Positions 11,279 through 24,461 are shown, counted from the first letter of the stretch. The stretch: 64,000 nt of DNA from Pycnopodia helianthoides (GCA_032158295.1 CM063251.1:11261016-11325015), one strand, 5' to 3'. A program made the numbers and translations. The notes: a model not told the origin generated them from the letters alone.

Positions 11279-13693
11279 GGATAATGCACAGTGTTTACAC
11301 TTACTGTATGTACACTGTATGTACACATGTACATTGTAAGCCACTGCATCCTACATGTTTGCAGCGTGAAGACACAGGTCTATGTACATGATATGTACGG
11401 TGTACACTTCTGAGCAAGAAAATGCTTGCATAAGATATCGTATTTAGGTCATCATGTACTGTATACACAACTCAAATGTTATGCTTTACATTAAAAATAC
11501 ACCACACACTCACATTGTCACAGACATGTAGCTTATGTCCTTTTCATGAATAATTCAAAGTAGCTATTGCATATTCATCATTATGTATGATTCCCGCTCT
11601 ATTATTAGCCGGCTATGTCATATCTATTCGCAGTGGCAACCATCATGCTTATTTATGAGGTATCCCATAGTGCTTTAGATTCTCCTTCCTTGCCACAGGC
11701 CAAAACATTTCATGCCTGACCAAACAGACAGTCTAATATTGAATCCCTTGATGAGGATGGGTCGTTCCATTTCCCGGGGAGGGTTTTGGTTGAAGATGGC
11801 AAGCTGTCAAAACTGTCATTTGATAGGTGTGGACTGTGTCTTTAGTCACAAGATTATCGTTTTAGATGAATGTTAATGAGACATGTTGCCTTCAGATTTG
11901 GCGCTTTAGAAAGCTTTTTTTTTAAATGAAATTAATAGGCCCTATGGTTTGAAAGGTATTTTAAAAGTAGAATATAATGATAAGACACAAATATCCCTTT
12001 ACATTTTGTGGTTTTTGTGTAAATTACATGACAGACCACAGTACGCTATTTTGAAGTTCTAACCAAAGTTTTTACTCAACAAAATGGCCGACCGTATGTT
12101 CGCTGGTTGTATTTCCAGAGGCAAATTATTTTTTTTTTAATTACTACTCACTGATAACAAAACACTGTACTGTAGGTGTTTTATTGCATTAACAACTCTT
12201 AAAAAAGTTAAGGAGCAATTCCAAGCAGCAAGCTGTTGAGACCATTTGAAGGCAATGTGCCCATTTAACTGTGTGTCTCCAAGCTTCACAGTGTAACAGT
12301 TGCTAGAATATGGTTGTCTGACATGGCTGAGGTTGCAGGTGCAAATCCTGCTTGAGGCTTTTTTAGTTGCTGTCAGCCAAAACGACAGTGTACATACGTG
12401 TGTATGTGTGTCGTTCATTACTACTGTTAGTAGGTGCATAGATGTATGTATACATCTATGCGTATGTGCAATGTATATGATTTGAGCAGGCCTCATTAAT
12501 TAAGTCTGTAGCTTTTTACAAATTGTGAATAATGTCAGAACAGCAAAGGTCTTGATAATTGAATGACAGCTGTTTATAAGTTGCCATTTAAAAGTATCTC
12601 CTTGGAATTATCTTTCTCATCATTTAGACTGTGTACTCCTTAAATGCAGAATAAATGTATTGACGTTTGAACAGTACATGTAGATGCAGTTTTTGCCCAT
12701 GTCTTTCCTACACACATCTGAAAACGTACCCTGTCAAACAGTATTGTATTGAAAAAAAACACACACAAAAAACCTGCATATTGAGCTACATACATGTACC
12801 GACTCCTGTGGCATTTTCACAACAGCAACGCTACACGGCAGTCACTCACCTGCCATTGAGAATGGATCCTGCCACACATAGCATTAAGTCAGAATTAATC
12901 ACCCCGGTACCATAAATGACATCATAGCGCGGGGGGAACCGGTGCAGAGAATTGTGAATGAGTGTGTAGAAATATCTACCCCTCGCCATCCAGAAGGTGT
13001 GGCGTCAAGAACTTAACACCCGAGAGAAAGACGGCAGAGTGTACGGTGTACAGTCCCCAAAACCCTCTGAATTGAGCCGGGAACGACGACCCATCAATAA
13101 ACACGTATTTGTTTTGTCATCCTCTCAAGCGTTGGATAAATATGGAAATTATGTCTTGTCGTTGGACTTTGTGTGACAGCTCCGCTAATGGCAACCATAT
13201 TGTTTGACAGTAACGGCAAACACAGGTAAAATTTTAAAAAGCATTTTGTGAGGACTATGTAGTTTGAAGGAAAGTCTTTCCTCAAGCCTCTCGTGTTTCG
13301 TAACTGGTTGTCGTATTATTTGTTTTAGGTCGGAAAAAAATAAAGCGTTTCCATTGTAGCTTTATATAAAATTGGCGGGGCAAAAAAAAACCTCCCGATG
13401 TTCGTGTGTAATCTTATGCTGTCTGGATCGGTTGGGTTGCCAGCCAACTTGGAATGTGACTTGGCAGAACATTAAGGTGATACTCTGCCAGTGTACGCAT
13501 ACATTTATGTACATACTGTGTGCATATCATCAGTCTTTAATCAGAATGACTCATGTTCACATTAATTGCCATCATAAAGGCACATTTAAGTGGAACAAGG
13601 TTTTACTCCAGATATTGTGTGCGCAGTCTATGCTCTAGAAGAAGATGATGGCTAGATAGATAAATGTACATAGTTAAAAGGGTGTGTTCACAT
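11279..13693. other. Upstream non-coding block
   Basis: No gene is recognised. Bases 12900-13100 are richer in CpG and G+C than their surroundings (GCGCGGGG, AACCGGTG, GAGCCGGGAACGACGACCC). Bases 12295-12355 show a weak tRNA-like box B (GGTGCAAATCC) followed by a T run, possibly an old SINE head. A TATG/CATA-rich stretch lies at 12394-12480. Confidence 0.4.
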
Positions 13694-14086
13694 TTAAAGG
13701 CAAAGTTTACCTTTGGTCTGTGGAACCGTTCGATTGTATTAATCCTGTATAAATGTAGATATACAATAAAACTAGCATGTGAAAATTTCATTTTAAATGG
13801 TGGTAGCGTTTTTGAGATATATCGCCCATAAGTCTGGAGCGGTTATGTCACGCAGGAAGAATAATCCGTAATTGGAATACACAATCTGAGAAACGTTTCA
13901 TGTAGAAATGTTCCTCAGAATGAAATGTTTTTGAATCTCTCTCTCTAAAACCACATCCCTTAGACATGTTATACATGTTAGAAGGCAATAGTTTCTCAAA
14001 ATACTCAGTGCTTCTTACCTACATGTAGTAAGTTTTTATGGTCATTGATATTTGGAGTAATTACCAAAGGTATACTCTCCCTTTAA
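13694..14086 (+). mobile_element. Family A TTAA MITE, copy 1
   Basis: TTAA (13694-13697) is followed by AGGCAAAGTTTACCTTTGG. The right end AATTACCAAAGGTATACTCT leads into TTAA at 14083-14086. It is similar along its full length to 19755-20137, sharing GTGAAAATTTCATTT, GGTGGTAGCGTTTTTGAGAT, AATCCGTAATTGGA, CTTCTTACC and TATGGTCATT-type blocks. It is non-coding. Confidence 0.92.
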
Positions 14087-14867
14087 GTACATTATGGATA
14101 TCATGGTACATTTCTTCAGTGCATTGCCTTTTTGTTGGACATACAATGTACACAAGTCAGTCCATTTCTGCAATGCATTATATATCTTCAATTGAGCAAC
14201 ATCACTTTGTGGCTGTACCTTTTGTCACCCAGAACCTTTTATCACCTAGAACCTTCGGTTGGAAAAGCGATACTTAATAATTAACTCAGATTGCTACATC
14301 GTGAAAGTTTAAGAGGTTGGAGCTCTACACAGGTGGAAAATACATGCCCGATAATTTCACCCTCCCTCTCCTCACTCCCCCACAATCTGTTTTTCAATTT
14401 CTGTTCAGGGTGTGAGTTCTCTTGTCCTACTTGTATAGTAAGCATGGGTTATGATGGCAATTGTCTATTCCAGACCCTCGGATGTACTTGTCATCCCCAG
14501 TCCTCCTTCCCTTCCTCCAGCCAAGAAAGATGTGGAGAAAGATCAAAGCCCTCCAATACACTGTATATATATAGCTGTATATTGCAATGAGCACCAACAG
14601 GGTCATCCAAAGTGCTAGTTGTTATAGAAGTGCTGTTGTGCTTTAATGAGGCTCCTCTCTCTGAGGGTCCCAGAATAAATCTTGAAGTTTCCTGCATTGT
14701 CAAAAAACAAAACAAAAAACAACAACCCCCCCCCCAAAAAAAAAACCACCCCAAACAAATCGATACAATACAACTCAAAATTGTATTTAAATGTAAATTC
14801 ACCAATTCAATATTTTCTGAAGATGTAGAGATCTGTGCCTTAAAAAATCCACAAATTAAAACCATTG
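14087..14867. other. Non-coding stretch, nothing recognised
   Basis: It contains a 10-base C run followed by an A run at 14726-14746. Overlapping open frames on both strands (up to 164 codons on the minus strand at 14491-14985) have low-complexity, hydrophobic translations with no family resemblance. Confidence 0.4.
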
Positions 14868-15000
14868 ACAAGTAATACACCACAAGGGAAACTGAATTGG
14901 TAAGGGTTAAAATAATTTTGGGGTTGGAAAAAAAAAAGACTAGTAAATTTTTCTTTGTTAAACCCCAAATTAGAACCATTGACAATTACACTACAGCTGG
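14868..15000 (-). mobile_element. 3' portion of family S SINE-like repeat
   Basis: The minus strand reads TTACC..TTCAGTTTCCCTTGTGG followed by TGTATTACTT, the 3' end of the family S element seen at 20490-20762 and 38865-39115. The tRNA-like part is absent, so this is a fragment. Confidence 0.65.
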
Positions 15001-15904
15001 ACGCCTGTTGTGTAAATCGTAACATGTTAAGTTTTGTTGTTGATGTATGTACATGTAATGCAATGGAACCAGTCTTTATTTAAATTCAATTTCTTTTTTT
15101 GTACACAAAGTATTCAAATACTGATTGGATTATGTAAGCTATCAGTCTGCAAATTATAAACCGAGGGAGCCCAGAAGTATTGATTTCTAAAAACAACAAA
15201 TCCTCTTAAAACCCCAAGCAGTGCCGCTGGCTAGAGTAAACCATCCAGGCGGTTTACTCATGCGTTCCATTTCATTCCTCGCATTAAAAAAAAAAAGCCA
15301 AAGTAATTTTTTGTCTTTCTTTCTTGTCCGGTATTAGTCCCCCAAATTGGAACTGTCTTGGAATGCGTAAGGAAACCCTGTCCATTACACCTTGTCCAGA
15401 AGCCACAGAGAAAGAAGACAGGGGAAAAAAGAAAAACTGTATCTGCCACGGGGCATCATGAATAAGAAATATTGATTTGAGGCTAATTTCCTTTGTCAGT
15501 GAAAAGACCCCGCTCGCCTGATGGCTTGGATATGGGGTATCAAATTTATTGAGCTATGGTTCCTGGAGGTAGAGTAGTGGAAGATTGTCTCTGATGACAC
15601 AATGATCAAAATCGATTGTGATCCATGGGGCATGTGGTGGACGCATATATTTCAGCACGGTTCTGGTAACTCTGGTTTTCTGCAGTTACAGGAAGTCCCA
15701 ATCTCAGAGATTTTGAGAACCGTGCTTGGTTACGACGAGGCACTCTAGCCAATGCAAGTAATGTTATGTCTTAGACTGTGTTTACCTGAGTGCTTTAAAA
15801 TCTGTAAAAGACAACTATTAAAAAACAAACAAACCCAGAATCCAAGCCTTTCTTGAACTAATGAAGAAACAGATAAGTCCCCCCCCCCGTGTAGATTCAA
15901 AAAT

Positions 15905-16040
15905 TAATTAATTGCTGTTTTGATCCGAGCAGAGTCTTTGTCACACCGGTATACCTGTGTTGTGTTTAGCCTTTGGAAAAAAAGACTCTGCTAGAGGCAA
16001 AACATCTGGCCATTAACTAAGTTTTGCATTTATACCATAG
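15905..16040. mobile_element. Family K foldback fragment
   Basis: GCAGAGTCTTTGTCACAC is followed about 45 bases later by CTTTGGAAAAAAAGACTCTGC, forming an imperfect hairpin. The flanking text GGCAAAACATCTGGCCATTAA resembles the reverse complement of 815-865 and 4090-4140. Borders are approximate. Confidence 0.5.
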
Positions 16041-17663
16041 GTGTTTTTGGTTGGTAAGCAGTTTGCAAATAGCTAATTCTATTTCCCATGAAGATTCAGT
16101 GCACTTTTTCTGTTGAACATTTAGCAGGCCTGTGGTTTGGGGGCAGTCTTGGGGCAGTTCAAGATTTTCATCTCCTTTTTACTCAGAAATTTTGTGAAAA
16201 ACACTAAGGAGCCACCAATGATTGATTGGAGTAGCGTCAAATTTTTGCTGACATCAATTTTATGTATAATCTTTGGTGATTAAAAGAAGCTGAAAATCCT
16301 CTCTAAAGTTGCACCCCTGAGACTTCTGGGGCTTCAAGCTGTATGGACAAACAGGCCTGCTACTCAAATTATCGACCACAAGCTTGGGATACTTTGCCGA
16401 ACAGTAAATGTTTGTATAATTGGGTATTTGAAAACTGATTTGGATTCATAAATGAATAAATTTGTTGGAAGAAAAATGATAAGTGGGCCTCGCGGATCTA
16501 CACTGTAGATTTCTATAAAACTGAAATTACAAGTTCCAATAGCTAGCCATGGTCCATTGATCCTATTGTATATTCCAGCCCTTAACAGAGCAAGGGCCAA
16601 CAGTGTCGGTTTATGGTTTCTAGAGATGCCGCGGTTTAGGCAGTCATTCAGGTTTGCTTGTGCTTAACAGCCCATCCAACTTTCATTACGACAATTCATT
16701 TTTATGCTTCCCTTTAGAAAACCGGTCAATCCAGTCACTGGTCCAATGCAATTGATTGTTCATCCTCATCATAAACATTTTCTTTTTCTCATGAACAGAT
16801 TGACTTTCTATTGTTGTTCTCTTCCTGTATGGACCCACTTTTTATTGTCAAATAGTCCCCAATTTTCTTCTTGTGTAGTATAAGCCCCTCATTTATACAA
16901 GTTTGTTTGTTGCACTCACACACATGGTTTAGTGTGTTGCTCGCAATCTAGCTCTCCCATGGCTTGACTGCAGTGTTTTTGGAAAAGCAATCTTCGGCGC
17001 CATTGTTGGTTAGTACTATTAGTTTGTTTAGGTTAAGAAATTGTGCTGTTTGAAAGCAAACATTTAGCTACATGTATTTTTGGGGTAAGAATAGGCTCAT
17101 TAAAGTTTTTGTATATTTCTCAAATGAAAGTCTCACCAAAATTGAGCCATTGCATGCAATCAGAAGGCCATGTCTGCAAAACATTCTTAGTTTTTCAGTC
17201 CCATTGCCCCATCCCTGCAAACTAAGATCACAAGATGTTTTTTTAACTATAGATTTCAAATAGTATTCAATTATCAAATGACAAATTTTAAATTCAAGAT
17301 GGCATCCAATATGGCAAGTCATCATGTTAGGTAACAGCATTTTTATCATAACGCATTACAGCAAAATGTCATAAAAGTTGTTTTTCCTACAATGTACATG
17401 TTGGTGTCTAGACATATTGTAATTTCAGCCAAACAAATTCAGTTTTCAAATTCTGATTTGACGCATTTTGAAAATACTTATTATACCAAACTGTTCTTTT
17501 TTGCACATTATATGTAATGTACAATGATGTACCTGCATTGTTCAGACGCTCAAGGGTACATCCTTGACAAATATCAAAAATGTATACAAGTTACATGCTT
17601 TTAATGCTGACAAAGCTGTCAATTGGCCATTCAGGAATTCACAGACTGTTAGTACAGTTAGTC
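16041..17663. other. Non-coding stretch, nothing recognised
   Basis: No repeat copy was matched elsewhere in the window. Overlapping open frames of 60-93 codons at 17043-17349 on both strands have no recognisable domain. Confidence 0.35.
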
Positions 17664-17869
17664 CAGGCCTGGTACTTTACAAAGGCAATGGAGGTTGTTT
17701 CCTAAATTCCCCTGGTCATTGCCTTGGTGCCCTTTGAACTGTCCCAATGGCGACTCAAATTCCTCTCCTACATGATGTAAACGTGCCCTTTGCCACAACA
17801 TGCCTTGCCCTTTAAAGAAAAAAGAACAAAACCTGTTCTTTTGCAAATAGTGTTTAATGTACCAGGCTG
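17664..17869 (-). mobile_element. Family D MITE with 6-bp target duplication
   Basis: It runs from CAGGCCTGGTACTTTAC to GTACCAGGCTG and is flanked by TTAGTC on both sides (17658-17663 and 17870-17875). The interior holds the family's CCTGGTCATTGCCTTGGTGCCC block, in reverse orientation relative to 2994-3160. Confidence 0.9.
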
Positions 17870-18219
17870 TTAGTCATAACTTCTTTTAAACTCTCACTGC
17901 TAAAAACATTTCTTAGAAGGATTTTTTAAAAGATGCCTACTGACATTTCACCGAAGTTATTCACCTCCCGTTGGCCTCCAAAAATGCTTTATGCAAAGAA
18001 ATCTGCCAAATTCTATGTAATTATATGTATTTTTATATCCGATTTGGATCACCGGTTTTGAAACCAAAAGGCAAGTGTGTAACGCAGGCTCCATTACTGC
18101 GATAATAAAGTTGCTGATTGAATAGAATGTGAATAAGAACCTGGCAGGGGATTAGCGTTCCTGACTTGGACTGCTGCAATTACATTAATATGTATAAGCA
18201 GGCATGGTATTCCTTATAC

Positions 18220-18300
18220 TTCAGTCTGATTTTTGATTTTTTGCCCTTGGGAAACAGAAAAATTCTGATTAAATAGCATGAAAAGTCTATTAAAGCCTAT
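18220..18300 (+). repeat. Family E dispersed repeat
   Basis: It shares CTGATTTTTG, AAATTCTGATTAAATAGCAT-like sequence and GAAAAGTCTATTAAAGCCTA with 42555-42650 and 58095-58190. It is short, non-coding and of unknown class, and sits immediately before a SINE. Confidence 0.7.
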
Positions 18301-18302
18301 AG

Positions 18303-18630
18303 CACTGTGTCACTGTGGTCCAGTGGTTAGACTGCAGGACTTTCAATCACAAGGTTGTTGGTTCGAATCCTACCAAGCTAACCGCTGAAGTCACAATCAC
18401 CAAAACAAGTATTGTCGTCTAGTTACTGAATCACGAGTTTCTTGATTTGTGCAATTCATAATCATAGGCGTTAAACCAATGTTTGTATGAGATAGATAGG
18501 CTGTTGCCAGCTTGGCATTAATATCTCCCTGTGGGAGCTTTGTCAAGTTCCCTTGATGCGAAGATCCTCTAAACAATCAACCAACCAACCAAACAAACGA
18601 CCCAACAAACAAACAAACATGTAGGTCAGC
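18303..18630 (+). mobile_element. tRNA-derived SINE with (AAAC)n tail
   Basis: The head carries a box A (TGGTCCAGTGGTTAGACTG) and box B (GGTTCGAATCC) at the spacing of a tRNA promoter, with a CTTTCAA loop like tRNA-Glu. The stems do not pair well enough for a functional tRNA. The body GGCTGTTGCCAGCTTGGC..CTCCCTGTGGGAGCTTTG leads into an AACCAACCAAAC/AAAC-rich tail ending near 18620. This is a retroposed, Pol III-type element on the + strand. Confidence 0.85.
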
Positions 18631-19754
18631 CCTTGTACTCAATAAAATGTTACAACTTTTTTTCAAGGCCCAAATATTGTGCCTGTATAAAGTAGCCAAA
18701 TGTAGAGATGGAAAATCTCCAGTGCCACTCAGACAAGGTGGCAGATTCTAATCAAAAATTTCACACAACTGGTCAAAGTGCTGCACATATACATGTACAA
18801 GAGTGTTTGGACACACACGTGCCTAAAATATTTCTGGTTCAGCCTCTTAATTAAAGGGATAGTATATGCACAGTGGTTTTGTGTGTGCAGAGTTTAGTCA
18901 TTTACATCCATTGTAAATGTAGTCTTCAATTAAAACACCATACAACTGATGTATCCGAATTTCATACAAGTTTATGGTGATGTTTTGGTGAACAGAAATT
19001 ATGCTTTTTGAGTGATACATTTTGCAATCATCGGGTTACTTCGATTGCAATAGTAATTTTTGATAGTCGTCATACAATACGGTATGCCATCCTCTTACTT
19101 CAAAAACTTTTTATAGACTGAATGCATTATTTCTCTGGAGGAATCAACAAGCTTTTAGATTACAACTAATACTTATTTCTCCTCGATATTTATTAATCAT
19201 TTACTCTGCCTTTAATTATGTGAATTTGTTAACGTCATGAGGTAGAGACTTGTAATTTTCCCCCCTCTTGCCTGAGGAAAGTGAGTGCATCACAACACTC
19301 AATTTGACCTTGCAGCCCCTCTTTAAGAAACACTCATATCATTATAATATCAGAGGTGACTTTCAATGGACAGAATCCTCTCTCTGAAAATAGAATATCA
19401 TGGGTTACAATCTGTTCATCATGGAGGGCTGGTTTTCTCTCAGGATGTTACTAAATCTTACCCTGTAAAACCAGACCCTCCAGACAGACACTGGCTGGTA
19501 CACGTAATAATCACCTCACACCCCTAGAAATCAAGGCTTGCCCAGGGTCACAATAATTCCATTTAGAAGGAGAAATTTTATAATGTGTTTCTTTACGTGT
19601 CAGTCCATCCCCACCCCCCATGTTTGTCGGTGGATTTATGCATGTGTACATTTGCACTGGGGGTCCTATCTAATTCTTCAGGAATAATGTACATGAACAT
19701 GTACACCATGTACACCTGCGGTATGGTAACTTCTACACCTCATGCACAGTGGTG

Positions 19755-20137
19755 TTAAAGGTAAAGAACCTTTGGTTTTTGGAACTGTTCAGTTGTTTTA
19801 ATCCTATATAAATGTCATACAATAAAACTAACTTGTGAAAATTTCATTTCAAAAGGTGGTAGCGTTTTTGAGATATTGTCGAAAGTCTGGAGAGGTTATA
19901 TGTATGTCCACAAAGGGGAGTAATCCGTAATTGGAGTGCAAATCTGAGAAGCGTTCCATGCATGAATTGTTTCTTGCAGTTTGACAATTTTTTTAATCCC
20001 TTTCTCTTAAACCACATTTCTTAGGAAGGAATCGTTTCTCAAAATGTTATACATTATCAACAGCTGCAGTGCTTCTTACCGAGAAAGTTTTTGTGGGCAT
20101 TAATTTTGGGGTAAATAGCGGTATACCCTCTCTTTAA
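19755..20137 (+). mobile_element. Family A TTAA MITE, copy 2
   Basis: TTAA sits at 19755-19758 and 20134-20137. The left end is AGGTAAAGAACCTTTGG and the right end is GCGGTATACCCTCTCT. It is colinear with copy 1 (13694-14086), in the same orientation. Confidence 0.9.
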
Positions 20138-20154
20138 TATCAAAATAATAGTGT

Positions 20155-20350
20155 CAGGGTTTGCCATTAAATTTGTCAGTGACTAGCCAAGGATCAGTTT
20201 ACCTTGTTGTTTAACTGGTCCCTCAGTTTTATCACTTGTCCATATTACATTTAAGTAGAATGCTTTCCAACACTGAACTAGCCAGCCAGACCACTTGGAA
20301 AGCATTTTGAATTAGAATATGGCCAGAGGACCACTGTTATGGGAGAACAC
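20155..20350 (-). mobile_element. Family L repeat
   Basis: CAGGGTTTGCCATTAAATTT..GTCAGTGACTAGCCA at the left and AGAACACTGCGT at the right match the reverse complement of 39940-40155. Shared internal blocks include CACTGAACTAG, CTTGG and ATATGG. This is a diverged two-copy family with weak inverted ends (CTCCCTTAACT / AGTTAAGGG in the other copy). Confidence 0.65.
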
Positions 20351-20489
20351 TGCGTGTACAGCAAATCCGTCTTTTAGTGAAAACAAAGCTAGTAGGGTTA
20401 ATATAAAATAAAAACACCTGCCATTTACATAATGTGCATTTGTGTGTTAATTCTTGTTTATGCACATGTAGTAAGTTGTTTTTGTATCA

Positions 20490-20762
20490 ATTAATAAACC
20501 ACAAGGGAAACTGACTGGGTAAATTTAAAAATACTTTTTGGGTTGAACAAAGACAAATTTGCAAGAGTGGGACTTGAACCTGCGACATCCAGATTAATGT
20601 GCTGGCGCAATACTATCTGAGCTATCTAGCCCTAATGTTGGCGGTCTCCCTATTAATGTCAGTATATTTGTTGGGGGTGCCATTCAGAAGCCATTCAACC
20701 TGTAACTGCCATACATGAAAAGCCAGAGATCACACCCAAGTTAACGATACAACCAGGGAAGC
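20490..20762 (-). mobile_element. Family S tRNA-containing SINE, longest copy
   Basis: Read on the minus strand, AACTTGGGTGTGATC..GGTTGAATGGCTTCTGA is followed by a tRNA-like segment (GGGCTAGATAGCTCAGATAG, box B GGTTCAAGTCC). Then come TTTGTCTTTGTTCAACCC and the end ACCCAGTCAGTTTCCCTTG. The same order occurs on the + strand at 38865-39115, so this is one family. Unusually, the tRNA-like part is central and not 5'-terminal. Confidence 0.82.
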
Positions 20763-23365
20763 GGCTTTTCTTTAAAGTTGTTTTTCAAGGAAACTCAATG
20801 AATATAGTTCAAAAGCATCAAAATGAAGCATTGATATTCTAGGGTTATTTACAGTATGAACATTGTTGTTCCAGTTTGTGTACATTGCATGTACATGTAT
20901 GTGTAGGAATGTATTGAACCTGTAGTAATAGAGATTTGAGAAAGCCTGGCTTAATGTTGGTTTACATCATGTATGAATTTTTGTTTGATAATTGAACCGT
21001 GAAATACTGTACATATGCACCATTGTGCACAGGTGCACTTGCACCATATTTAATGTTAATGTCAAGGTGATTGCACTTTACTTGCATCTGCTGCTCATGC
21101 GGTTGTTCACAATGCATGCACAGAGAGAATGGTGCATATCAGACATGGAGGCTAACTAATTTTCAAATGTACAAAGTGCCCTATTGGAAATGAATTGATG
21201 GAGTTTTAGCGATGAAAAACAAAAAAACATGATTCAGGGACTTATTCATTTCACGTAAGTGTTTTAAAAGTTGTCAGTGCCCACCTGCAGTATTGTTTTT
21301 CAGAACTGTTTGGAGCTTCTTGCGTAATCGGATACAAAACAAAGGTTCTCATAATCAGTTTGGGGATTTAATTTTGTCATGTGATAAATTTGAATAGGTA
21401 CTCATTGTGATTCGCAGAACCTTGACGACCGACCGTGAGCCACAGCCAAAAATCTCCCATGGTATAATGGTTTCTGGGAATGCTCGGATTGACCTCCCAT
21501 TGAGCGGAATACAATGGTGAACAATCGTGGCAGCCTGTCCATTCTTCTATGCCACATTTGGTCAAAGGTCTGGAAAGAGATTTTACAAGGCAAGTTTTCC
21601 AGAACCTGTTGTCGCTCTTTGTCCAGTTTGAAATGAAGCATATCACGGTAGGTGCCTGCCTGTGCACCTGTGCACACTGCACAATGGAAAGTCCGGTTGG
21701 ATAAAAACATCAGCCGTCCAGCTGTCAGCAAAAAATTGAGGAAAATCTGAAGTCATTCTGAAGTCATTCACGTCTGTCCTAAAAGAATTTGCTGATAAAC
21801 ATTTAATACGGCGTGAAGTGGTTAAGAGATGTTGGGGAGGACATACAATGCACACTGTAGAGTTGGAATTTCTGTTAAGGATGGATGCTCTCCTACCATG
21901 TACCCGTATGCTGATACATGTATTTGCAATAGCATTAATGAGTACTGATTGTCATGCTCTTCTCCTAATGTCACTTCACACCAACATGTTTGGACCTGCA
22001 TAATATTGGAAAGCCTGACGCAGTGAGAAGCAATTGTTATTTGGGCCTATAGCCCTCAGTCCTTTTGAATCCTTCATTTCGGCAATAGTATAGAGGGTAA
22101 GGGTTAATTATGTACCATGAAGGGGGTCAGCTGTGGGCGCGTTTTGGCGACCCCAACCAGTATCATGTTTGAGCTTTGGTTAATGGTTAAGTGTTTTTGG
22201 TTTGCGGTTCAGCGCAGCTGTCCCAACCAAACCGTAACCGAGTTGCTGGCTCGATTAGGCTTGCCTAACAGAGTTGTTGGCTCTGTTAGGGTTGGCTTCA
22301 AGATGGTGGATTCTATGAACTAATGGTTGATTCTACGAACTAATAAAAGAAATGTTAACAGAATTCTTTAAAAAGTTAAAAATCTTGAAGATATCAATAC
22401 AATCATGTTTATAAAATTGTAAATAAAATTATTTCTGTATATTTTGGGAACATTGATTTTCAAGAGATGTACGTAGGTCACAAAATGTTTCTGGTTACTG
22501 ACCCTTTTTTGCGCAGCTCTCGGAAATTGTTTCGGTCAATAAATTTTACGTCAGAATGTTGTTTCTATATCCCTTCAAGCGTCATTTTGAGTTCATCGAT
22601 TTGATTGGAAGGTATGCACAATGGCTGTACAGTGTTCTTTGATGAACAGTGTTTTTTTATGCGTATCATGTGCTGATGCTAGAAACTGTACTGAGTAACC
22701 AGTTGCCTGGAAGCTCCATCGATGGAGGGAAGAACAGCAAAATATTCAAGCTTTAGAGAGTGTCTACTATTAAATGCATCGTACACTGGTATCAAAACAT
22801 TCATCAATCACAGAACAGTGTGTTTATTTTAAAAACAAGCTCACTGAAAATGTATGATTAAATTCTAGCTTAGAGTATACCCCCTTTGTCCGAAAGACCC
22901 ACTTCAGAGGGACAGATATCCAAGTTGTCCCCAGTGAGTAAATCCCTAGACCCAAAACTTTGACAAATCAGGGCAATGGGTGTCAGTCTCCAGGCATTGC
23001 GTCAATATCTTGTTCCCACTCAAAGTGAAATAAAAGTAGCTTTTCCGGTGTAACTTGCTGTCAGGATTTGACCACAGAAGTGGTCATGAATTCATTAGTG
23101 TCAGTCCTTGGGGGTATGGGTGGAGTGAGTGTTTGATAGCTCCTCCAAAGGTACAACATGTAATGGATGTATGTATGGAGTCTGGTTCCCTGTCTTTTAT
23201 TTTTTCATGCTGCACGGGCCACTTCCGAATCAAACAACTTCGTCTACAGCTACATCGACGACATTGAGGAACAGGATTTTTTGGCGTTTTGGCTGTAGCC
23301 ACTGCTGAGGCCGTCAATTCGGACATTTGGCCTAAGCACGCTGAATTAAAATCGAGGTCTTCAGA
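20763..23365. other. Upstream non-coding block
   Basis: No gene is recognised. Two overlapping minus-strand frames (21377-21731, about 100 codons each) and a + frame at 22117-22323 have no recognisable domain. Bases 22200-22290 contain imperfect direct repeats of GTTGCTGGCTCGATTAGG / GTTGTTGGCTCTGTTAGG. Confidence 0.4.
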
Positions 23366-23535
23366 ATGTTTTTACTTTGTGTTTATCTTTGGTTTTAAAA
23401 GCCCTGCTGTGCAATCTGAATTCTAAATGGTTTCTTTATAATAAAACAACAACAATTAAACAAAACCCCAAATATATGAAATTATTGACGTATTGGACGC
23501 AATTCGTGCATATCGGCACGATACACTAGCTTGTG
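23366..23535 (+). repeat. Family G dispersed repeat, copy 1
   Basis: It shares GTGTTTATCTTTGGTTT, AAAAGCCCT, TCTAAATGGTTT, GTGCATATC and TAGCTTGTGCATGGGGAG with 57070-57335, in the same order and orientation. It is non-coding and unclassified. Confidence 0.75.
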
Positions 23536-24461
23536 CATGGGGAGTACACAGGCATCTTTTCCTGCGTTAACTTCTTCCGACATTAGTCAGGTGTTCCTTC
23601 CTCAAATCATACAGCTATCAGCCTGAAATGAAGCCCCAAAATACACTGAAAATGGAAACCATGTGGAAAGCAATAAAAACCCAAGTGCAGTTTCACAGTC
23701 TACAGAGTCATAAAATATATTTGACAGATCGGTTTGAGAAAAGCAGCGATATGAGAGAGAGTAAAAGGAGGTAATGTGTAACTAAGAATGCCGTGGGACC
23801 TTCTCAGTATTGGGGTTGGCGAGGATGCGATTTTACGCTTGAATGACTCGGTGCTCTGATTGTGATCTAATCAGTTGCTGAATGAGTCACTTTTCTGCTG
23901 ATTGGTCTGATGTGGTGGGGGGGGGGGGTCGGAGTCTATTGGATTAACGCCATTGTCCAGCGTGGTGGCGTTTCAATCAAGCCGTATTTATTGGGTGACT
24001 TTAATCGACGCTGACAACTTGAATGCATCGGGGAGGGTCGATGCTAAAAAAGAAACCTACCGTGTGTGTGTGGTGTGTGATATTAGCATAGAATAACCCT
24101 GGAGGTTATCGGACAAACTCCACTAATGAGACGGATAGATCAGTAGATGTTAATAATCGCAGGTGCGTGTCTTCAATCGTTATTGAGAATGGTTGATGAC
24201 AAGTTTAGCGACAAAGATGTCAAGAACGCAAAGATAAATACATTGCTTTGTGCAGTTCATAATCTAAAAAGTTATATTGAAACCAATGTTGTTATTTTGA
24301 TGCGAAGCACTTTGAATAAAAACTTACAATTTTTGTGGGAAAAATACCATGGAATTAGGGCACTTTTTGGCCCTAAACTGCATTTTCATGCACGTTGACG
24401 TTTCACAGTTTCAGGTATGTAAATTGTGTATGAATGATGTGAATAATTTTAAGTACACTAT
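23536..24461. other. Non-coding stretch with a 12-base G run
   Basis: A 12-base G run lies at 23917-23928, followed by a CpG-bearing, apparently single-copy stretch to about 24060. Nothing coding was recognised. Confidence 0.4.

Noticed and set aside
14491..14985. 164-codon minus-strand frame with hydrophobic stretches
   Set aside because: It is built from homopolymer-rich DNA (A runs, C run) and overlaps a SINE fragment. The hydrophobicity follows from poly-A/T translation.
18303..18375. Possible tRNA-Glu gene
   Set aside because: Anticodon and acceptor stems are mismatched, and a long SINE body with an AAAC tail follows.
23055..23326. Complementary short frames on both strands resembling a small conserved protein
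   Set aside because: There is no recognisable motif. Paired opposite frames of this size are common by chance here.
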